64,000 nucleotides of DNA from Massilia atriviolacea (GCF_003953935.1 NZ_RXLQ01000010.1:214844-278843), one strand, 5' to 3'; counted from the stretch's first letter, positions 42,369 through 51,174 are shown. Notes: generated by a model from the letters alone, not told the origin. Made by a program: numbers and translations.

Positions 42369-43745
42369 ATGTTAACCCCACGCATCGCGGCGCTTGCCTC
42401 AGCCCTTGCCATCGGCGCCGCTCCGGCGTTCGCCATCGAACTGGCCGGCCTCAGGAACGCGCACGACCCCGGCACCGTCACCCGGGACGGCGACACCTGG
42501 TTCAACTTCACCACGGGCGAGAACGGCATCTGGCACTCGACCTCCAGGGACCTGGTGACCTGGTCGGCGCAAGGCAAGCCGGTGTTTTCCACTTACCCGG
42601 GGTGGATCGCCAACAAGATCCCGGGATTTACCGGATCCATGTGGGCACCCGACGTGATCCACATGAACGGCCACTACTACCTGTACTACTCGGTGTCGGC
42701 ATGGGGCACGACCACCTCGGCAATCGGCGTGGCGCGCTCGCCCTCGCTGAAGAATCCGGCGTGGACCGACCTTGGCATCGTGGTCGAGTCGTTCGGCGGA
42801 CATGCCGAGATCAACGCGATCGACCCGGCCCTGTTCCGCGACCATGACGGCAAGGTGTATATGTCGTACGGCTCGTTTTTCGGCGGGATCGGGGTGGCGC
42901 GGATCGACCAGGCCAGCGGCAAGCTGGCCGGCAGCGTGACGCGCATACTCGGCGCAGGCCATCAGGATATCGAGGCGCCGTACATCACGCGCGATGGCCA
43001 GTACTACTACCTGTTCGTCAACCGCGGCGCCTGCTGCAAGCTGGCCGACAGCACCTATTACGTGCAGGTGCTGCGCGCGACCAGCGTGACCGGGCCGTAT
43101 TCGGGCGCGCGCACGATCCTGCCCAATACCGACGGCAAGTACAAGGGACCGGGCCATGTGGCGGTGCTCAAGCAGGATGGCTGCCATTACGTGTCCACGC
43201 ACTACTACGACCTGACGGACAAGGGCAACGCCAAGCTGGACTTCCTGAAGATGAGCTACAGCGGCGGCTGGCCGGCGATGACGCGCAACTTCAGCAGCTT
43301 TGCCGGCTGCGGCGGCATCAGCGACGGTGCGTATGCGATCAAGTCGCGCGCCAGCGGCAAGGTGCTCACGGTCGCGGGGGCGGCCACGGCCAACGGCGCG
43401 ATGGTGCAGCAGGCCACCGACAGCGGCGCGAAGCACCAGTCGTGGTACGTGATCGGGCAGGGCGATGGCAACTACAGCATCATCAATGCGGGCAGCTTGC
43501 GCAGCCTGGATAACTACGGTAACTCGACGAGCGCGGGCACGCCCATCGCGCAATGGGATGACTGGGCCGGCAGCGGGCAGAAGTGGCGCTTTGCCAGTCC
43601 GGCGGCAGGCTGGTACACCGTCGGCAACCAGTTAAGCGCGATGGCGCTGGACGTGAAGGGCGGCGCCACGCAGGAGAACGCGCCGGCGATCCAGTCCGCG
43701 CCGAATGACGGTGCGAGCCAGCAGTGGGCCTTGCAGCGGCGCTAG
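42369..43745 (+). CDS. Secreted arabinan endo-1,5-alpha-L-arabinanase (GH43) with ricin-type lectin domain
   Basis: A 458-residue secreted enzyme. Signal peptide about 1-22 (ALASALAIGAAPAFA). The GH43 five-bladed propeller (25-315) shows the catalytic base Asp in NAHDPGTV, the pKa-tuning Asp in AIDPALF and the acid Glu in HQDIEAPYI, all intact. It cleaves arabinan, a side chain of pectin. A C-terminal ricin B-type lectin domain (about 325-458) has three QxW-type repeats (HQSWYV, GQKWRF, SQQWAL) and probably binds galactose or arabinose polymers. Cys pairs (ACCK, DGCHY, GCGG) may form disulphides. No arabinose uptake genes adjoin it. A plant-matter-degrading lifestyle is suggested. Confidence 0.9.
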   Translation: MLTPRIAALASALAIGAAPAFAIELAGLRNAHDPGTVTRDGDTWFNFTTGENGIWHSTSRDLVTWSAQGKPVFSTYPGWIANKIPGFTGSMWAPDVIHMNGHYYLYYSVSAWGTTTSAIGVARSPSLKNPAWTDLGIVVESFGGHAEINAIDPALFRDHDGKVYMSYGSFFGGIGVARIDQASGKLAGSVTRILGAGHQDIEAPYITRDGQYYYLFVNRGACCKLADSTYYVQVLRATSVTGPYSGARTILPNTDGKYKGPGHVAVLKQDGCHYVSTHYYDLTDKGNAKLDFLKMSYSGGWPAMTRNFSSFAGCGGISDGAYAIKSRASGKVLTVAGAATANGAMVQQATDSGAKHQSWYVIGQGDGNYSIINAGSLRSLDNYGNSTSAGTPIAQWDDWAGSGQKWRFASPAAGWYTVGNQLSAMALDVKGGATQENAPAIQSAPNDGASQQWALQRR

Positions 43746-43761
43746 CGCGGCGCGGGATGCC

Positions 43762-44268
43762 TCACCAGAGGCGCTGGCCCGATACCTCGAGCTGGGTCAG
43801 GTACAGCCTCAGGTCGAATTCGTACTGGTGGTAGTTCGGTTCCATGTAGCAGCACAGCTTGTAGAAAGCCTTGTCGTGCTGCTTTTCCTTGACGTGGGCC
43901 AGCTCGTGCACGGCGATCATGCGCAGGAATTCGATCGGCGTGTCCTTGAACACGGTGGCCACGCGGATCTCGTGCTTGGCCTTGAGCTTGTTGCCCTGCA
44001 CGCGCGAGATGAAAGTGTGCAGGCCGAGCGCGTGCTGGATCACGTGCAGCTTGCTGTCGAACACGACCTTGTTGATCGGGTCGGCGTTGCGCAGGAATTC
44101 GGTCTTGAGGTCCTGCACGTAGTCGTACAGCGCCCTGTCGGTGCGCACCTCGTGCGCGGCCGGATAGCGCTGCTTGAGGACGTCGCCGAGCTTGTTTTGC
44201 GCGAGCAGCTGGCTCACTTGCGCCTGCGTCTGTTCGGAATAGGCGCTCAGGTATTTAAGGGGTTGCAT
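43762..44268 (-). CDS. YgjP-like metallopeptidase-fold protein (M48-type)
   Basis: A 168-residue cytoplasmic protein with a zinc site: HELAH (His121, Glu122, His125) and a later His131 in KQHDKAFY, the YgjP/DUF45 arrangement, a WLM-type fold related to M48 peptidases. The preceding IRVATVFKDTPIEFLRMIAV is typical of the family. The E. coli relative YgjP has been reported to act on nucleotide substrates, so peptidase activity is not assured. It is convergent with the arabinanase gene (16 bases between stops). Start at 44268. Confidence 0.82.
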   Translation of the reverse strand: MQPLKYLSAYSEQTQAQVSQLLAQNKLGDVLKQRYPAAHEVRTDRALYDYVQDLKTEFLRNADPINKVVFDSKLHVIQHALGLHTFISRVQGNKLKAKHEIRVATVFKDTPIEFLRMIAVHELAHVKEKQHDKAFYKLCCYMEPNYHQYEFDLRLYLTQLEVSGQRLW

Positions 44269-44459
44269 GGCAGCACTTTACCATACGCGGCCCTGTGCCG
44301 ATTCACCCGCATTGCATGGGCGGCCAGCACGCCCTGGCTGCGGACGGCAAGCTGCAATCGATTCCAATCTATTCATAAAAACAACAAATAATGCTTTTTT
44401 GCTTAGGCATTCGGCGAAAAGTCCTGTTATGATTGTGCAACTTTTCCTGAAAGAATTAT

Positions 44460-45068
44460 ATGACAGACAATCTTTACGCCCCGCCGCAAGCGGACATGAG
44501 CAAGACGCCGGTTGCCGCCGGATCCGACGACAGCTTCTACGTCGTCTCGCAGCGCAAGTTTACGCTGATGTTCATCTTGACCTTCACCTTGTACCTGTAC
44601 TACTGGTTCTACAAGAACTGGGCCAACTACAAGAAGCAGTGCCAGCTGCAGAATGCGGCCGATAGCGATATCTGGCCGGTTCCGCGCGCCATTTTTGCGA
44701 TTTTCTTCATCCACTCGCTGTTCCGCAATGTCGATCAGCACGCCGAGGCGAAGCAGCGCCCGCTCGGCTGGAATGTCGGTGCCCATGCCACCTGGCTGGT
44801 CGTGATGCTGGTCATCACCAACCTGGCCAACGGCGTGATCACGACCATCTTCGGCCAGGTTCTCGGCTCGCTGGTGACGATCGGCCTGCTGGCCGGTATT
44901 TGCTACAGCCTGCGTAGCGCCCAGGCCTACATCAACAAGAGCTGCGGCGATCCGGAAGGCGCGCGCAATAACCGCCTGACCACGGCCAACTATGTGTGGA
45001 TGGCGGCCGGTATCATCCTCTGGCTGCTGATTATCTTCAGCGCGGCTTCGACCGGCGTGTCGGCTTAA
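44460..45068 (+). CDS. Hypothetical inner membrane protein
   Basis: A 202-residue protein with four predicted membrane helices: about 33-52 (KFTLMFILTFTLYLYYWFYK), 75-90, 105-150 (two helices, LVVMLVITNLANGVITTIFG and LVTIGLLAGICYSL) and 178-198. The N-terminal tail (MTDNLYAPPQADM) is soluble and Pro-rich. No signal peptide. DUF4234-like in general shape, but I do not recognise the family with certainty. AAAGAA precedes the ATG. TATGAT at 44428-44433 could be its -10 element. Isolated gene; function unknown. Confidence 0.72.
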   Translation: MTDNLYAPPQADMSKTPVAAGSDDSFYVVSQRKFTLMFILTFTLYLYYWFYKNWANYKKQCQLQNAADSDIWPVPRAIFAIFFIHSLFRNVDQHAEAKQRPLGWNVGAHATWLVVMLVITNLANGVITTIFGQVLGSLVTIGLLAGICYSLRSAQAYINKSCGDPEGARNNRLTTANYVWMAAGIILWLLIIFSAASTGVSA

Positions 45069-45070
45069 GG

Positions 45071-45084
45071 CCGCAGCGCTGCGG
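45071..45084 (+). terminator. GC-rich palindrome after the membrane protein gene
   Basis: CCGCAGCGCTGCGG is a perfect 14-base palindrome right after the stop codon at 45066-45068. There is no T-run, so it is a weak terminator candidate between convergent genes. Confidence 0.35.
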
Positions 45085-45127
45085 CGACCGACGCCAGTCG
45101 CTCGCCGCAGCCGCGTCGCTTGCCGGC

Positions 45128-45286
45128 TCACAGCAGGCGATTCTCCTTGTTCGCCTCTTCGAAGCTGGCCCGCGTGACATCCTCGTCGCGCAGGCCGAAC
45201 GCGTAATTCGCCTCCAGCCACATCACGTTGATGATGGCGGCCGAGAGGGCGAGGCCGATTCCCAAAATCCAGGCAAAATACCACAT
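45128..45286 (-). CDS. cydX: Cytochrome bd oxidase small subunit CydX
   Basis: A 52-residue single-helix protein found by reading the minus strand after cydB. It begins MWYFAWILGIGLALSAAI, the CydX/CbdX signature, and has one membrane helix (about 3-24) followed by a soluble acidic tail (EANYAFGLRDEDVTRASFEE). The family's Glu in MWLEANYAF is present. CydX is needed for stability and activity of the bd oxidase. It is nine bases downstream of cydB. Slightly longer than E. coli CydX (37 residues). Confidence 0.88.
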   Translation of the reverse strand: MWYFAWILGIGLALSAAIINVMWLEANYAFGLRDEDVTRASFEEANKENRLL

Positions 45287-45295
45287 GGTCTGCTC

Positions 45296-46438
45296 CTAGT
45301 AAGATTCGTGTTCGTTTTCGCGGATGTGGGCGGCGGTGACCTTGCCGCGCATGATCGAATAGACCCAGCTGGTGTACATCACCACGATCGGCAGCATCAC
45401 CACGATCACCCAGAACATCACGCCCAGGCTCTTGTGGCTGGCCACCGCGTCCCATGCGGTCAGGCCGCTGCCGGGCGCCAGCGAGGATGGCATGATGAAG
45501 GGGAACATGGCCGCGCCGGCCGTCAGCAGGATCGAGGCGACCGACACGCCGCTGGCCAAGAACGCCGGCAGGCTGCGGCGCGCCGCGCACAGGAGCACCG
45601 CCAGCGCCGCGCCGAGCAGGCCCAGGACCGGGAAGGCGATGGTCAGCGGCCAGCGCGTGTAATTGTCCATCCACGCGCCGACGCCGCGCTCGACCACTTT
45701 GGCGGTCGGCATGAAGGCCGAATCGACCGGCGGCATCGAGACGATGCGGAAGCCATCCATCCCCAGCGCGACCCACGCCCCGGCGGCGCCGAAGGCGGCG
45801 AGCGTCACCACGCCGGCCGCCATGGCCGCCTTGCGTGCGCGGGCGGCGATGACGTCGTCGGTCTTTTGATACAGATAGGTGGCGCCATGCATCGCCAGCA
45901 TCGACACCCCCAGCACGCCGGCCAGCAGGCCGAAGGGATTGAACAGGCCGAGGAAGCTGCCGGTGTACTCCATGCGCATGGTGTCGTCGTAGTGGAAGGG
46001 CACGCCCTGCAGCAGGTTGCCGAAGGCGATGCCGAAGATCAGCGGCGGCACGAAGCCTCCGGTGAACAGGCCCCAGTCCCAGGCGTTGCGCCAGCGCGTG
46101 TCGGCCAGCTTGCTGCGGTAGTCGAAGCCGACCGGCCGGAAGAACAGCGCGAAGAGCAGCAGCATCAGCGCCACGTAGAAACCGGAGAAGGCGGCCGCGT
46201 ACACCAGCGGCCAGGCCGCGAACATGGCGCCGCCGGCGGCGATGAACCAGGTCTGGTTGCCTTCCCAGGTCGGACCGATGACGTTGATGATGACGCGCCG
46301 TTCCATGTCGTCCTTGCCGAGGAAGGGCAGCCACATGCCGACCCCGAAGTCGAAGCCGTTGGTCAGCGCGAAGCCGATCAGCAGGATGCCGACGAAGCAC
46401 CACCAGATCACCTTGAGCGTATCGTAGTCGAAGATCAT
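45296..46438 (-). CDS. cydB: Cytochrome bd ubiquinol oxidase subunit II
   Basis: A 380-residue inner membrane protein with about eight helices, the structural subunit of the bd quinol oxidase. TNGFDFGVGMWLPFLGKDDM and INVIGPTWEGNQTW are hallmark sequences, and the C terminus MYTSWVYSIMRGKVTAAHI is typical. With CydA it reduces oxygen at very low concentration. Start at 46438 overlaps the cydA stop by four bases (ATGA, 46435-46438). Normal length for the family. Confidence 0.95.
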   Translation of the reverse strand: MIFDYDTLKVIWWCFVGILLIGFALTNGFDFGVGMWLPFLGKDDMERRVIINVIGPTWEGNQTWFIAAGGAMFAAWPLVYAAAFSGFYVALMLLLFALFFRPVGFDYRSKLADTRWRNAWDWGLFTGGFVPPLIFGIAFGNLLQGVPFHYDDTMRMEYTGSFLGLFNPFGLLAGVLGVSMLAMHGATYLYQKTDDVIAARARKAAMAAGVVTLAAFGAAGAWVALGMDGFRIVSMPPVDSAFMPTAKVVERGVGAWMDNYTRWPLTIAFPVLGLLGAALAVLLCAARRSLPAFLASGVSVASILLTAGAAMFPFIMPSSLAPGSGLTAWDAVASHKSLGVMFWVIVVMLPIVVMYTSWVYSIMRGKVTAAHIRENEHESY

Positions 46439-48012
46439 ACGGCCTCCTTATGGGCTTGCTGGCCCTGTTCCCAGTGATATTTACCCGTATGCAGGGCGCT
46501 CGGTCCCAGGCGCGTGTACTTGATCATCAGACCCATCTCGATCACCAGCAGCAGCGTGTAGAAGGCGATGAAGCCGGCCAGGCTGAAATACAGGTTCGAT
46601 GCCTGCAGGGTCGACGCCGACAGATGGGTCGGCAGGATGCCGGCGATGGTCCACGGCTGGCGGCCGTATTCGGCCACCACCCAGCCCAGTTCCGCCGCCA
46701 CCCACGGCAGCGGGATCGAGAACACGGCCAGTTTCAGCAGCCAGCGCTGCTGCGCCAGGCGCTTGCGGATCAGGAAATAGAACGAGGCGCTGAAGATGAA
46801 CAGGAACAGCATCCCCAGTCCGACCATGATGCGGAAGGACCAGAACAGCGGCGCGACTTTCGGCACCGTGTCGTTGACGGCCATCCTGATCTGCGCTTCG
46901 GTGGCGTCGATCACGCGCGGGGTGTACTTTTTGAGCAGCAGGCCGTAGCCCAGGTCGTCCCGCAGGCGCAGGAACTCGGCGCGCGCTTCGGGCGACTTGT
47001 CGCCGCTTTTCAGGCGCGTCAGGGCCGCGTACGACAGCATGCCGTTGCGGATGCGCGTCTCGTGCAGCTTCTTCAGGTCCTTGATCCCGATCACCTGGGT
47101 ATCGACCGAACGGGTCGCGATCAGTCCCAGCACGTATGGGATCTTGACCGCGTAATCTGTGCGTTCCTCGGCGTCGTTGGGCAAGCCGATGAGGGTAATG
47201 CCGGCCGGTGCGGGTTCGGTTTCCCATTCGGCTTCGATGGCGGCCAGCTTGACCTTGTTGACTTCACCGGCGGTGTAGCCCGATTCGTCGCCCAGCACGA
47301 TCACCGACAGGGTCGAGGCCAGGCCGAAGCCGGCCGCGATCGCGAACGAACGCAGGGCGAAGGGCACGTCGCGCGCCTTGAGCAGGTAAAAGGCCGACAC
47401 GCCCAATACGAACATCGACGCGGTCACGTAGCCGGCGGCCACGGTGTGGACGAACTTGACCTGGGCGACCGGATTGAGGAACACCTCCGACATGCTGACC
47501 AGTTCCATGCGCATGGTTTCGAAGTTGAATTCGGCGCCGACCGGATTGTTCATCCAGCCGTTGGCGATCAGGATCCACAGGGCCGACAGGCTCGATCCGA
47601 GGGCCACCAGGAAGGTCACGCCGAGGTGCTGCACCTTCGACAGGCGCGACCAGCCGAAGAAGAACAGGCCGACGAAGGTCGATTCGAGGAAGAAGGCCAT
47701 CATGCCCTCGATCGCCAGCGGGGTGCCGAAGATATCGCCCACGTAGTGCGAGTAGTAGGCCCAGTTGGTCCCGAACTGGAATTCGAGGGTGATACCGGTG
47801 GTGACGCCCATGGCGAAGTTAATCCCGAACAGCTTGCCCCAGAACTTGGTCATGTCGCGGTAGATTTCGCGGCCGGTCATGACGTAGACCGATTCCATGA
47901 TCACCAGGATCCACGACAGGCCCAGGGTGAGGGGAACGAACAGGAAGTGATACATGGCGGTCGCGGCGAACTGCAAGCGCGACAGGGTGACAACATCGTC
48001 GATGGGACTCAT
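46435..48012 (-). CDS. cydA: Cytochrome bd ubiquinol oxidase subunit I
   Basis: A 525-residue catalytic subunit with the haem b558, b595 and d sites. The opening LSRLQFAATAMYHFLFVPLT contains the haem ligand His22 (His19 in E. coli), KFVHTVAAGYVTASMF contains the His186 equivalent, and FRIMVGLGMLFLF the Met393 equivalent. The Q-loop between helices VI and VII (about 260-385) is of the long type as in E. coli. It accepts electrons from ubiquinol and is used at low oxygen. Coupled to cydP upstream (ATGA, 48009-48012) and cydB downstream. Confidence 0.96.
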   Translation of the reverse strand: MSPIDDVVTLSRLQFAATAMYHFLFVPLTLGLSWILVIMESVYVMTGREIYRDMTKFWGKLFGINFAMGVTTGITLEFQFGTNWAYYSHYVGDIFGTPLAIEGMMAFFLESTFVGLFFFGWSRLSKVQHLGVTFLVALGSSLSALWILIANGWMNNPVGAEFNFETMRMELVSMSEVFLNPVAQVKFVHTVAAGYVTASMFVLGVSAFYLLKARDVPFALRSFAIAAGFGLASTLSVIVLGDESGYTAGEVNKVKLAAIEAEWETEPAPAGITLIGLPNDAEERTDYAVKIPYVLGLIATRSVDTQVIGIKDLKKLHETRIRNGMLSYAALTRLKSGDKSPEARAEFLRLRDDLGYGLLLKKYTPRVIDATEAQIRMAVNDTVPKVAPLFWSFRIMVGLGMLFLFIFSASFYFLIRKRLAQQRWLLKLAVFSIPLPWVAAELGWVVAEYGRQPWTIAGILPTHLSASTLQASNLYFSLAGFIAFYTLLLVIEMGLMIKYTRLGPSALHTGKYHWEQGQQAHKEAV

Positions 48013-48215
48013 GGCGTGGCCTTGGCGGGAGGAGGTGGGGGCAAGCGGGGCGTAGCGAGCAGGTGCTGTTCCACCTGCGCGGTCGGCATGCGCATTTTTT
48101 TAACCTGGGGCGTGGAAAAGAAGGCTTTGTACAGCATGAACAGGATGACGACCTTCAAAACCAGCACCAGCGTGATCGCCAGCGCGAACGGGAGACGGTG
48201 GAGAAGGGCGCGCAT
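48009..48215 (-). CDS. cydP: Cytochrome oxidase putative small subunit CydP
   Basis: A 68-residue protein with one membrane helix (about 8-32, FALAITLVLVLKVVILFMLYKA), then a Lys-rich and Pro-rich tail. Position directly ahead of cydA with a four-base overlap, size and single helix match the CydP family described in betaproteobacterial cyd operons. Its exact role in bd oxidase assembly is unknown. It follows the regulator gene with a single base between. Confidence 0.8.
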   Translation of the reverse strand: MRALLHRLPFALAITLVLVLKVVILFMLYKAFFSTPQVKKMRMPTAQVEQHLLATPRLPPPPPAKATP

Positions 48216-48216
48216 C

Positions 48217-48831
48217 CTAATCGCCTTTGGCGCTGTCGTCGCCCGGTTCGGCGGCGGCTGCCGTTTCGGGGGCGCGCTTCTTGCGGAAGGTGCCGCGCAC
48301 GGTGTCGCCGACGTTGAGCAGGGTCTTGACGGTGGAGCCCATCTTCATCAGCGAGGTGAGGGTTTCGGGCGAGAGGCGCTGCACGTCGTCGAACCAGGAG
48401 CTCGATAGTTCGATCAGGTTGTACATCTCGCGCATGCGTTCCTGGGCGACGCGGTCGGCGTCGGTGGCCGGCGTTTCGAGCAGGGCGTCGCGCAGCATCG
48501 ACAGGGTCGGTTCGACTTCGCGGCGGCGGCGTTCCTCGAGCAGGGCCTTGAAGATGTCCCAGATATCCTTGGGCGGCTCGAAGTATTCGCGGCGGTCGCC
48601 CGGCTGGTGCAGCAGCTTGACCAGGCGCCAGGATTGCAGCTCCTTGAGGCCCATCGACACATTCGAGCGCGAAAACTGCAGGTGTTCGGCGATTTCATCG
48701 GCATTGAGCGGCTTGGCCAGGACGTACAGCAGGGCGTAGATCTGCCCGACGGTCCGGTTGATGCCCCAGCGGCTGCCCATTTCGCCGAAATGCAGGATGA
48801 ATTTCTGGGCAAGGGGAGTGAGATTGGTCAT
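48217..48831 (-). CDS. GbsR/MarR-type regulator of the cytochrome bd operon
   Basis: A 204-residue winged-helix regulator. FILHFGEMGSRWGINRTVGQ and PLNADEIAEHLQFSRSNVSM are typical of the GbsR group of MarR-like proteins. A long C-terminal helix bundle and an acidic tail (GDDSAKGD) follow. It is the first gene of the cyd operon (1 base ahead of cydP), so it probably regulates its own operon, perhaps sensing redox or a respiratory effector. Upstream of the start lies an inverted repeat, TTTCAG/CTGAAA, which is a plausible operator. Confidence 0.85.
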   Translation of the reverse strand: MTNLTPLAQKFILHFGEMGSRWGINRTVGQIYALLYVLAKPLNADEIAEHLQFSRSNVSMGLKELQSWRLVKLLHQPGDRREYFEPPKDIWDIFKALLEERRRREVEPTLSMLRDALLETPATDADRVAQERMREMYNLIELSSSWFDDVQRLSPETLTSLMKMGSTVKTLLNVGDTVRGTFRKKRAPETAAAAEPGDDSAKGD

Positions 48832-48858
48832 GTCTATAGGTCTTTGGAAGTATTGAAT

Positions 48859-48876
48859 TTTCAGGAATTACTGAAA
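48859..48876. promoter_or_regulatory. Operator-like palindrome upstream of the cyd operon
   Basis: TTTCAG-GAATTA-CTGAAA is a perfect 6-bp inverted repeat with a six-base spacer, 28 bases upstream of the regulator start. The surrounding stretch 48850-48900 is AT-rich and is the likely promoter of the operon. Auto-regulation by the GbsR-type protein is inferred. Confidence 0.45.
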
Positions 48877-48930
48877 TTATAGGAGGTTTACGAATTACGT
48901 GCAGGGAAGGCCTCAACAGACCGCCGCCGT

Positions 48931-49292
48931 CCAGTTCGTGTCCACCCCGGTGCCAGGTCTGACATTCGGATACGAACTGGGCAGGCAAGCGGCCGCCTGC
49001 GGGCTGGCAGGCGCATGATGCTGCTAGTTATAAAGGATGAGTCCGTGTCCACTTCGGTGCCAGGTCTGACATTCGGACACGAACTGAGCACGCAGACGGA
49101 CCCCTGCAGAGCTGTCAGACTCGTGATGTGACTGGCTGTAAATGTCCACTTCGGTGCCAGGTCTGACATTCGGACACGAACTGAGCACGCAGAAGGACCC
49201 CTGCAGAGCAGTCAGACTCGTGATGTGACTGGCTGTAAAGGATGAGGCCGTGTCCGAATGTCAGACCTGGCACCGGGGTGGACACGAACTGG
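48931..49292. repeat. Cluster of four palindromic repeat units, two in a 97-bp tandem duplication
   Basis: A unit with core GGTGCCAGGTCTGACATTCG, flanked by GTGTCC and GGACAC ends, occurs at 48931-48980, 49045-49087 and 49143-49183, and inverted at 49250-49292. In the first copy the ends are longer: 13 bases at 48931-48943 pair with 48968-48980 with one mismatch. Copies two and three lie in a 97-base tandem duplication (49046-49142 and 49143-49239) that differs at only a few positions. The region between cyd regulator and nucleotidyltransferase genes (48832-49319) holds no gene. REP/MITE-like elements are the likely class. Confidence 0.85.
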
Positions 49293-49319
49293 ACAGGTAA
49301 GCGGCCGCGCGGGGCGGAG

Positions 49320-50108
49320 TCAGCCCTGGTGTTCGCGCAGGACGGCGTGGAAGAGGGCGTTCAGCGCGGGCAGGGGCTGGGTGCGTGGCGCCGGCAGCGC
49401 TTGTACCGTTTCCAGCCGGGCCAGTTCCTGCTCGATGAAGTCGTTGAGAAGCATGATCGGGGCGGATAAGCCAAGTTCGGGCGACGCGCGCTTCTGCACC
49501 AGCAGCGCGTCGATCCGCGCCAGCAGATCCGCACGCCCGTCGAGCAAATGCAGCAGCTTGTGGAATTCGATCGGCGCCGCCGTGCCATAGCGCTCGATCC
49601 AGTGCACCGAGAGCAGCGCGCGCAGCACATAAAAGTATTTTTTGAGCGGCACCTGCGCGGCGCGCAAATGGTCGCCATAATTGGTCTTGGCCATGCTGCG
49701 ATAATGATAAATCCCGCGCTCCGGCGAATACAGGGCCGGCAGCAGTTCGCGCGCACCGGCGCCAAAGCCGCCTTGCTCGATATACGAAATCGGCGACTGG
49801 ATCCATTCCACCATCGCCGGATTGGTTTTCCACAGCAGGCGCAGCGCCTTGCGCAAGTCCCAGCCATTGAGGTCGATATCGTCGACGATCGGGTATTCGA
49901 TCACGTCGCGCCGCTCTTCCAGATCGACCGCCAGATACCAGTCGGCCGGACGCATGTAAATGAAGCGCACGTCGTAATCGCTGTTGGGCGAGGCAAAGCC
50001 CCAGGCGCGGCTGCCCGATTCGATCGCCAGGATAATGCGCACGCCTTCCTCGCGCTCGGTGCGCGCCAGGCGCGCCATTATCTCGGTCCTTACCTCGTCT
50101 GGGATCAT
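49320..50108 (-). CDS. Predicted nucleotidyltransferase (COG3541/YcgL type)
   Basis: A 262-residue protein with a polymerase-beta-like nucleotidyltransferase domain. The active-site pattern is IESGSRAWGFASPNSDYDVR: the GS followed by paired acidic residues in DYDVRF. The rest is helical (FHKLLHLLDGRADLLARIDAL). Related proteins are free-standing predicted nucleotidyltransferases of unknown target; no HEPN partner gene is adjacent, so a MntA/HepT toxin-antitoxin role is not supported. AAGGAAA precedes the ATG at 50108; the open frame extends further without a binding site. Confidence 0.8.
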   Translation of the reverse strand: MIPDEVRTEIMARLARTEREEGVRIILAIESGSRAWGFASPNSDYDVRFIYMRPADWYLAVDLEERRDVIEYPIVDDIDLNGWDLRKALRLLWKTNPAMVEWIQSPISYIEQGGFGAGARELLPALYSPERGIYHYRSMAKTNYGDHLRAAQVPLKKYFYVLRALLSVHWIERYGTAAPIEFHKLLHLLDGRADLLARIDALLVQKRASPELGLSAPIMLLNDFIEQELARLETVQALPAPRTQPLPALNALFHAVLREHQG

Positions 50109-50160
50109 GCGGTTTCCTTGTCTTGCGCAGGCGGAATCGGCGCGCCTGCATGCTGCGGCA

Positions 50161-51174
50161 TTATGGCTTGATTTGCGCCAGGACGTCGAGTACCGCCCTG
50201 ACCACCGCCTGCGGCTGGTCGGCCTGGATAAGGTGGCCCGCACCCGGCACCACCCGGTGCGTGCTGCGCGTGGACAGGGCCGCCATCTCCTGGTGAATCG
50301 TGAAGTTCTCCTTTTCCGTTGCCTTGTTCAGCGCGCTTTGCGGCTTGCCGGGAATGGCATACGGCGACACGCTGCGCGTGAGCACCATCAGCGGCAGGTC
50401 GCCGAAGGGCTTGCGCACCGCGCGCAACTGGGCGCCGCTTTCTTCGAAGGCGTTTTCCTCGGCATTGCGCGCGCGCCAGTACGCCGGCGAGACGAGCGAG
50501 GCCAAATAGGCGGCATTCAGGGCGCGCCCGAATTGCGGCTGGAAGCCGCCCGTGCAGTTGGTGAACAGTTCGCTGCCGGGAACGAAGCCTTTTTCGGCCT
50601 GGGCCTCGCAGGCTTTGGCGTATTCGGCCCCGGCCGCATTCATTTCCTTGAACTTGCCCTTCGAGACGGCATCGATGCGGTCGATTTCATCTTCATGCTG
50701 GCCCTCGACCAGTACCAGCCCAGCGACCTGGCCCGGATAGCGGTAGGTAAACAACTGCACATTGGCGCCGCCGAAGGAATTGCCGACCAGGACGTAGGGC
50801 GGCGCGATGCCGGCCTTGCCGAGTGCTATGTGCAAGTCTTCCACGACGTTGTGCGAGGTGTTCGGACGCGGCGACGGGTCGCTGAAGCCCATGCCGGCGC
50901 GGTCGAAGACACAGGCGCGCGTGTGTTTTGCCACCTCCGGCTGGACCTTGTACCAGACCCAGCCACCCATGCCGGACGGCGAATCGAAGATGACCGTGTT
51001 CGCTCCCGATCCGCTGCAGTACAGGTTCAGGCGCCGCCCGCCGATGTCGACCATCTGGTTGGGGTGCGAGAAAGCGCGCTGGGTATCGCCCTCGGCGGGA
51101 GCCTGGGCGAAGCTGGAAGCGCAGCATGCTGCGGCGATGGCGGACAGGGAGAAACGCAAGGCGGCACGTGACAT
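50161..51174 (-). CDS. Exported alpha/beta hydrolase
   Basis: A 337-residue protein with a signal peptide (about 1-24, SAIAAACCASSFAQA). The hydrolase core shows TVIFDSPSGMGGWVWYKVQ (oxyanion region), ACVFDRAGMGFSDPSPRPN, the elbow VGNSFGGANVQLF with nucleophile Ser, and a late GAGHLIQADQPQAV with the His. Four or more Cys may form disulphides in the periplasm. Related proteins are secreted esterases or haloperoxidase-like hydrolases; substrate unknown. 51 bases separate it from the nucleotidyltransferase gene start. Confidence 0.84.
   Translation of the reverse strand: MSRAALRFSLSAIAAACCASSFAQAPAEGDTQRAFSHPNQMVDIGGRRLNLYCSGSGANTVIFDSPSGMGGWVWYKVQPEVAKHTRACVFDRAGMGFSDPSPRPNTSHNVVEDLHIALGKAGIAPPYVLVGNSFGGANVQLFTYRYPGQVAGLVLVEGQHEDEIDRIDAVSKGKFKEMNAAGAEYAKACEAQAEKGFVPGSELFTNCTGGFQPQFGRALNAAYLASLVSPAYWRARNAEENAFEESGAQLRAVRKPFGDLPLMVLTRSVSPYAIPGKPQSALNKATEKENFTIHQEMAALSTRSTHRVVPGAGHLIQADQPQAVVRAVLDVLAQIKP

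Noticed and set aside
48931..49292. A CRISPR array
   Set aside because: Units are few, unevenly spaced, one is inverted, and the spacers within the tandem copies are themselves duplicated.
49320..50108. A MntA/HepT-type toxin-antitoxin interpretation of the nucleotidyltransferase
   Set aside because: No HEPN partner gene flanks it and the protein is much longer than MntA antitoxins.
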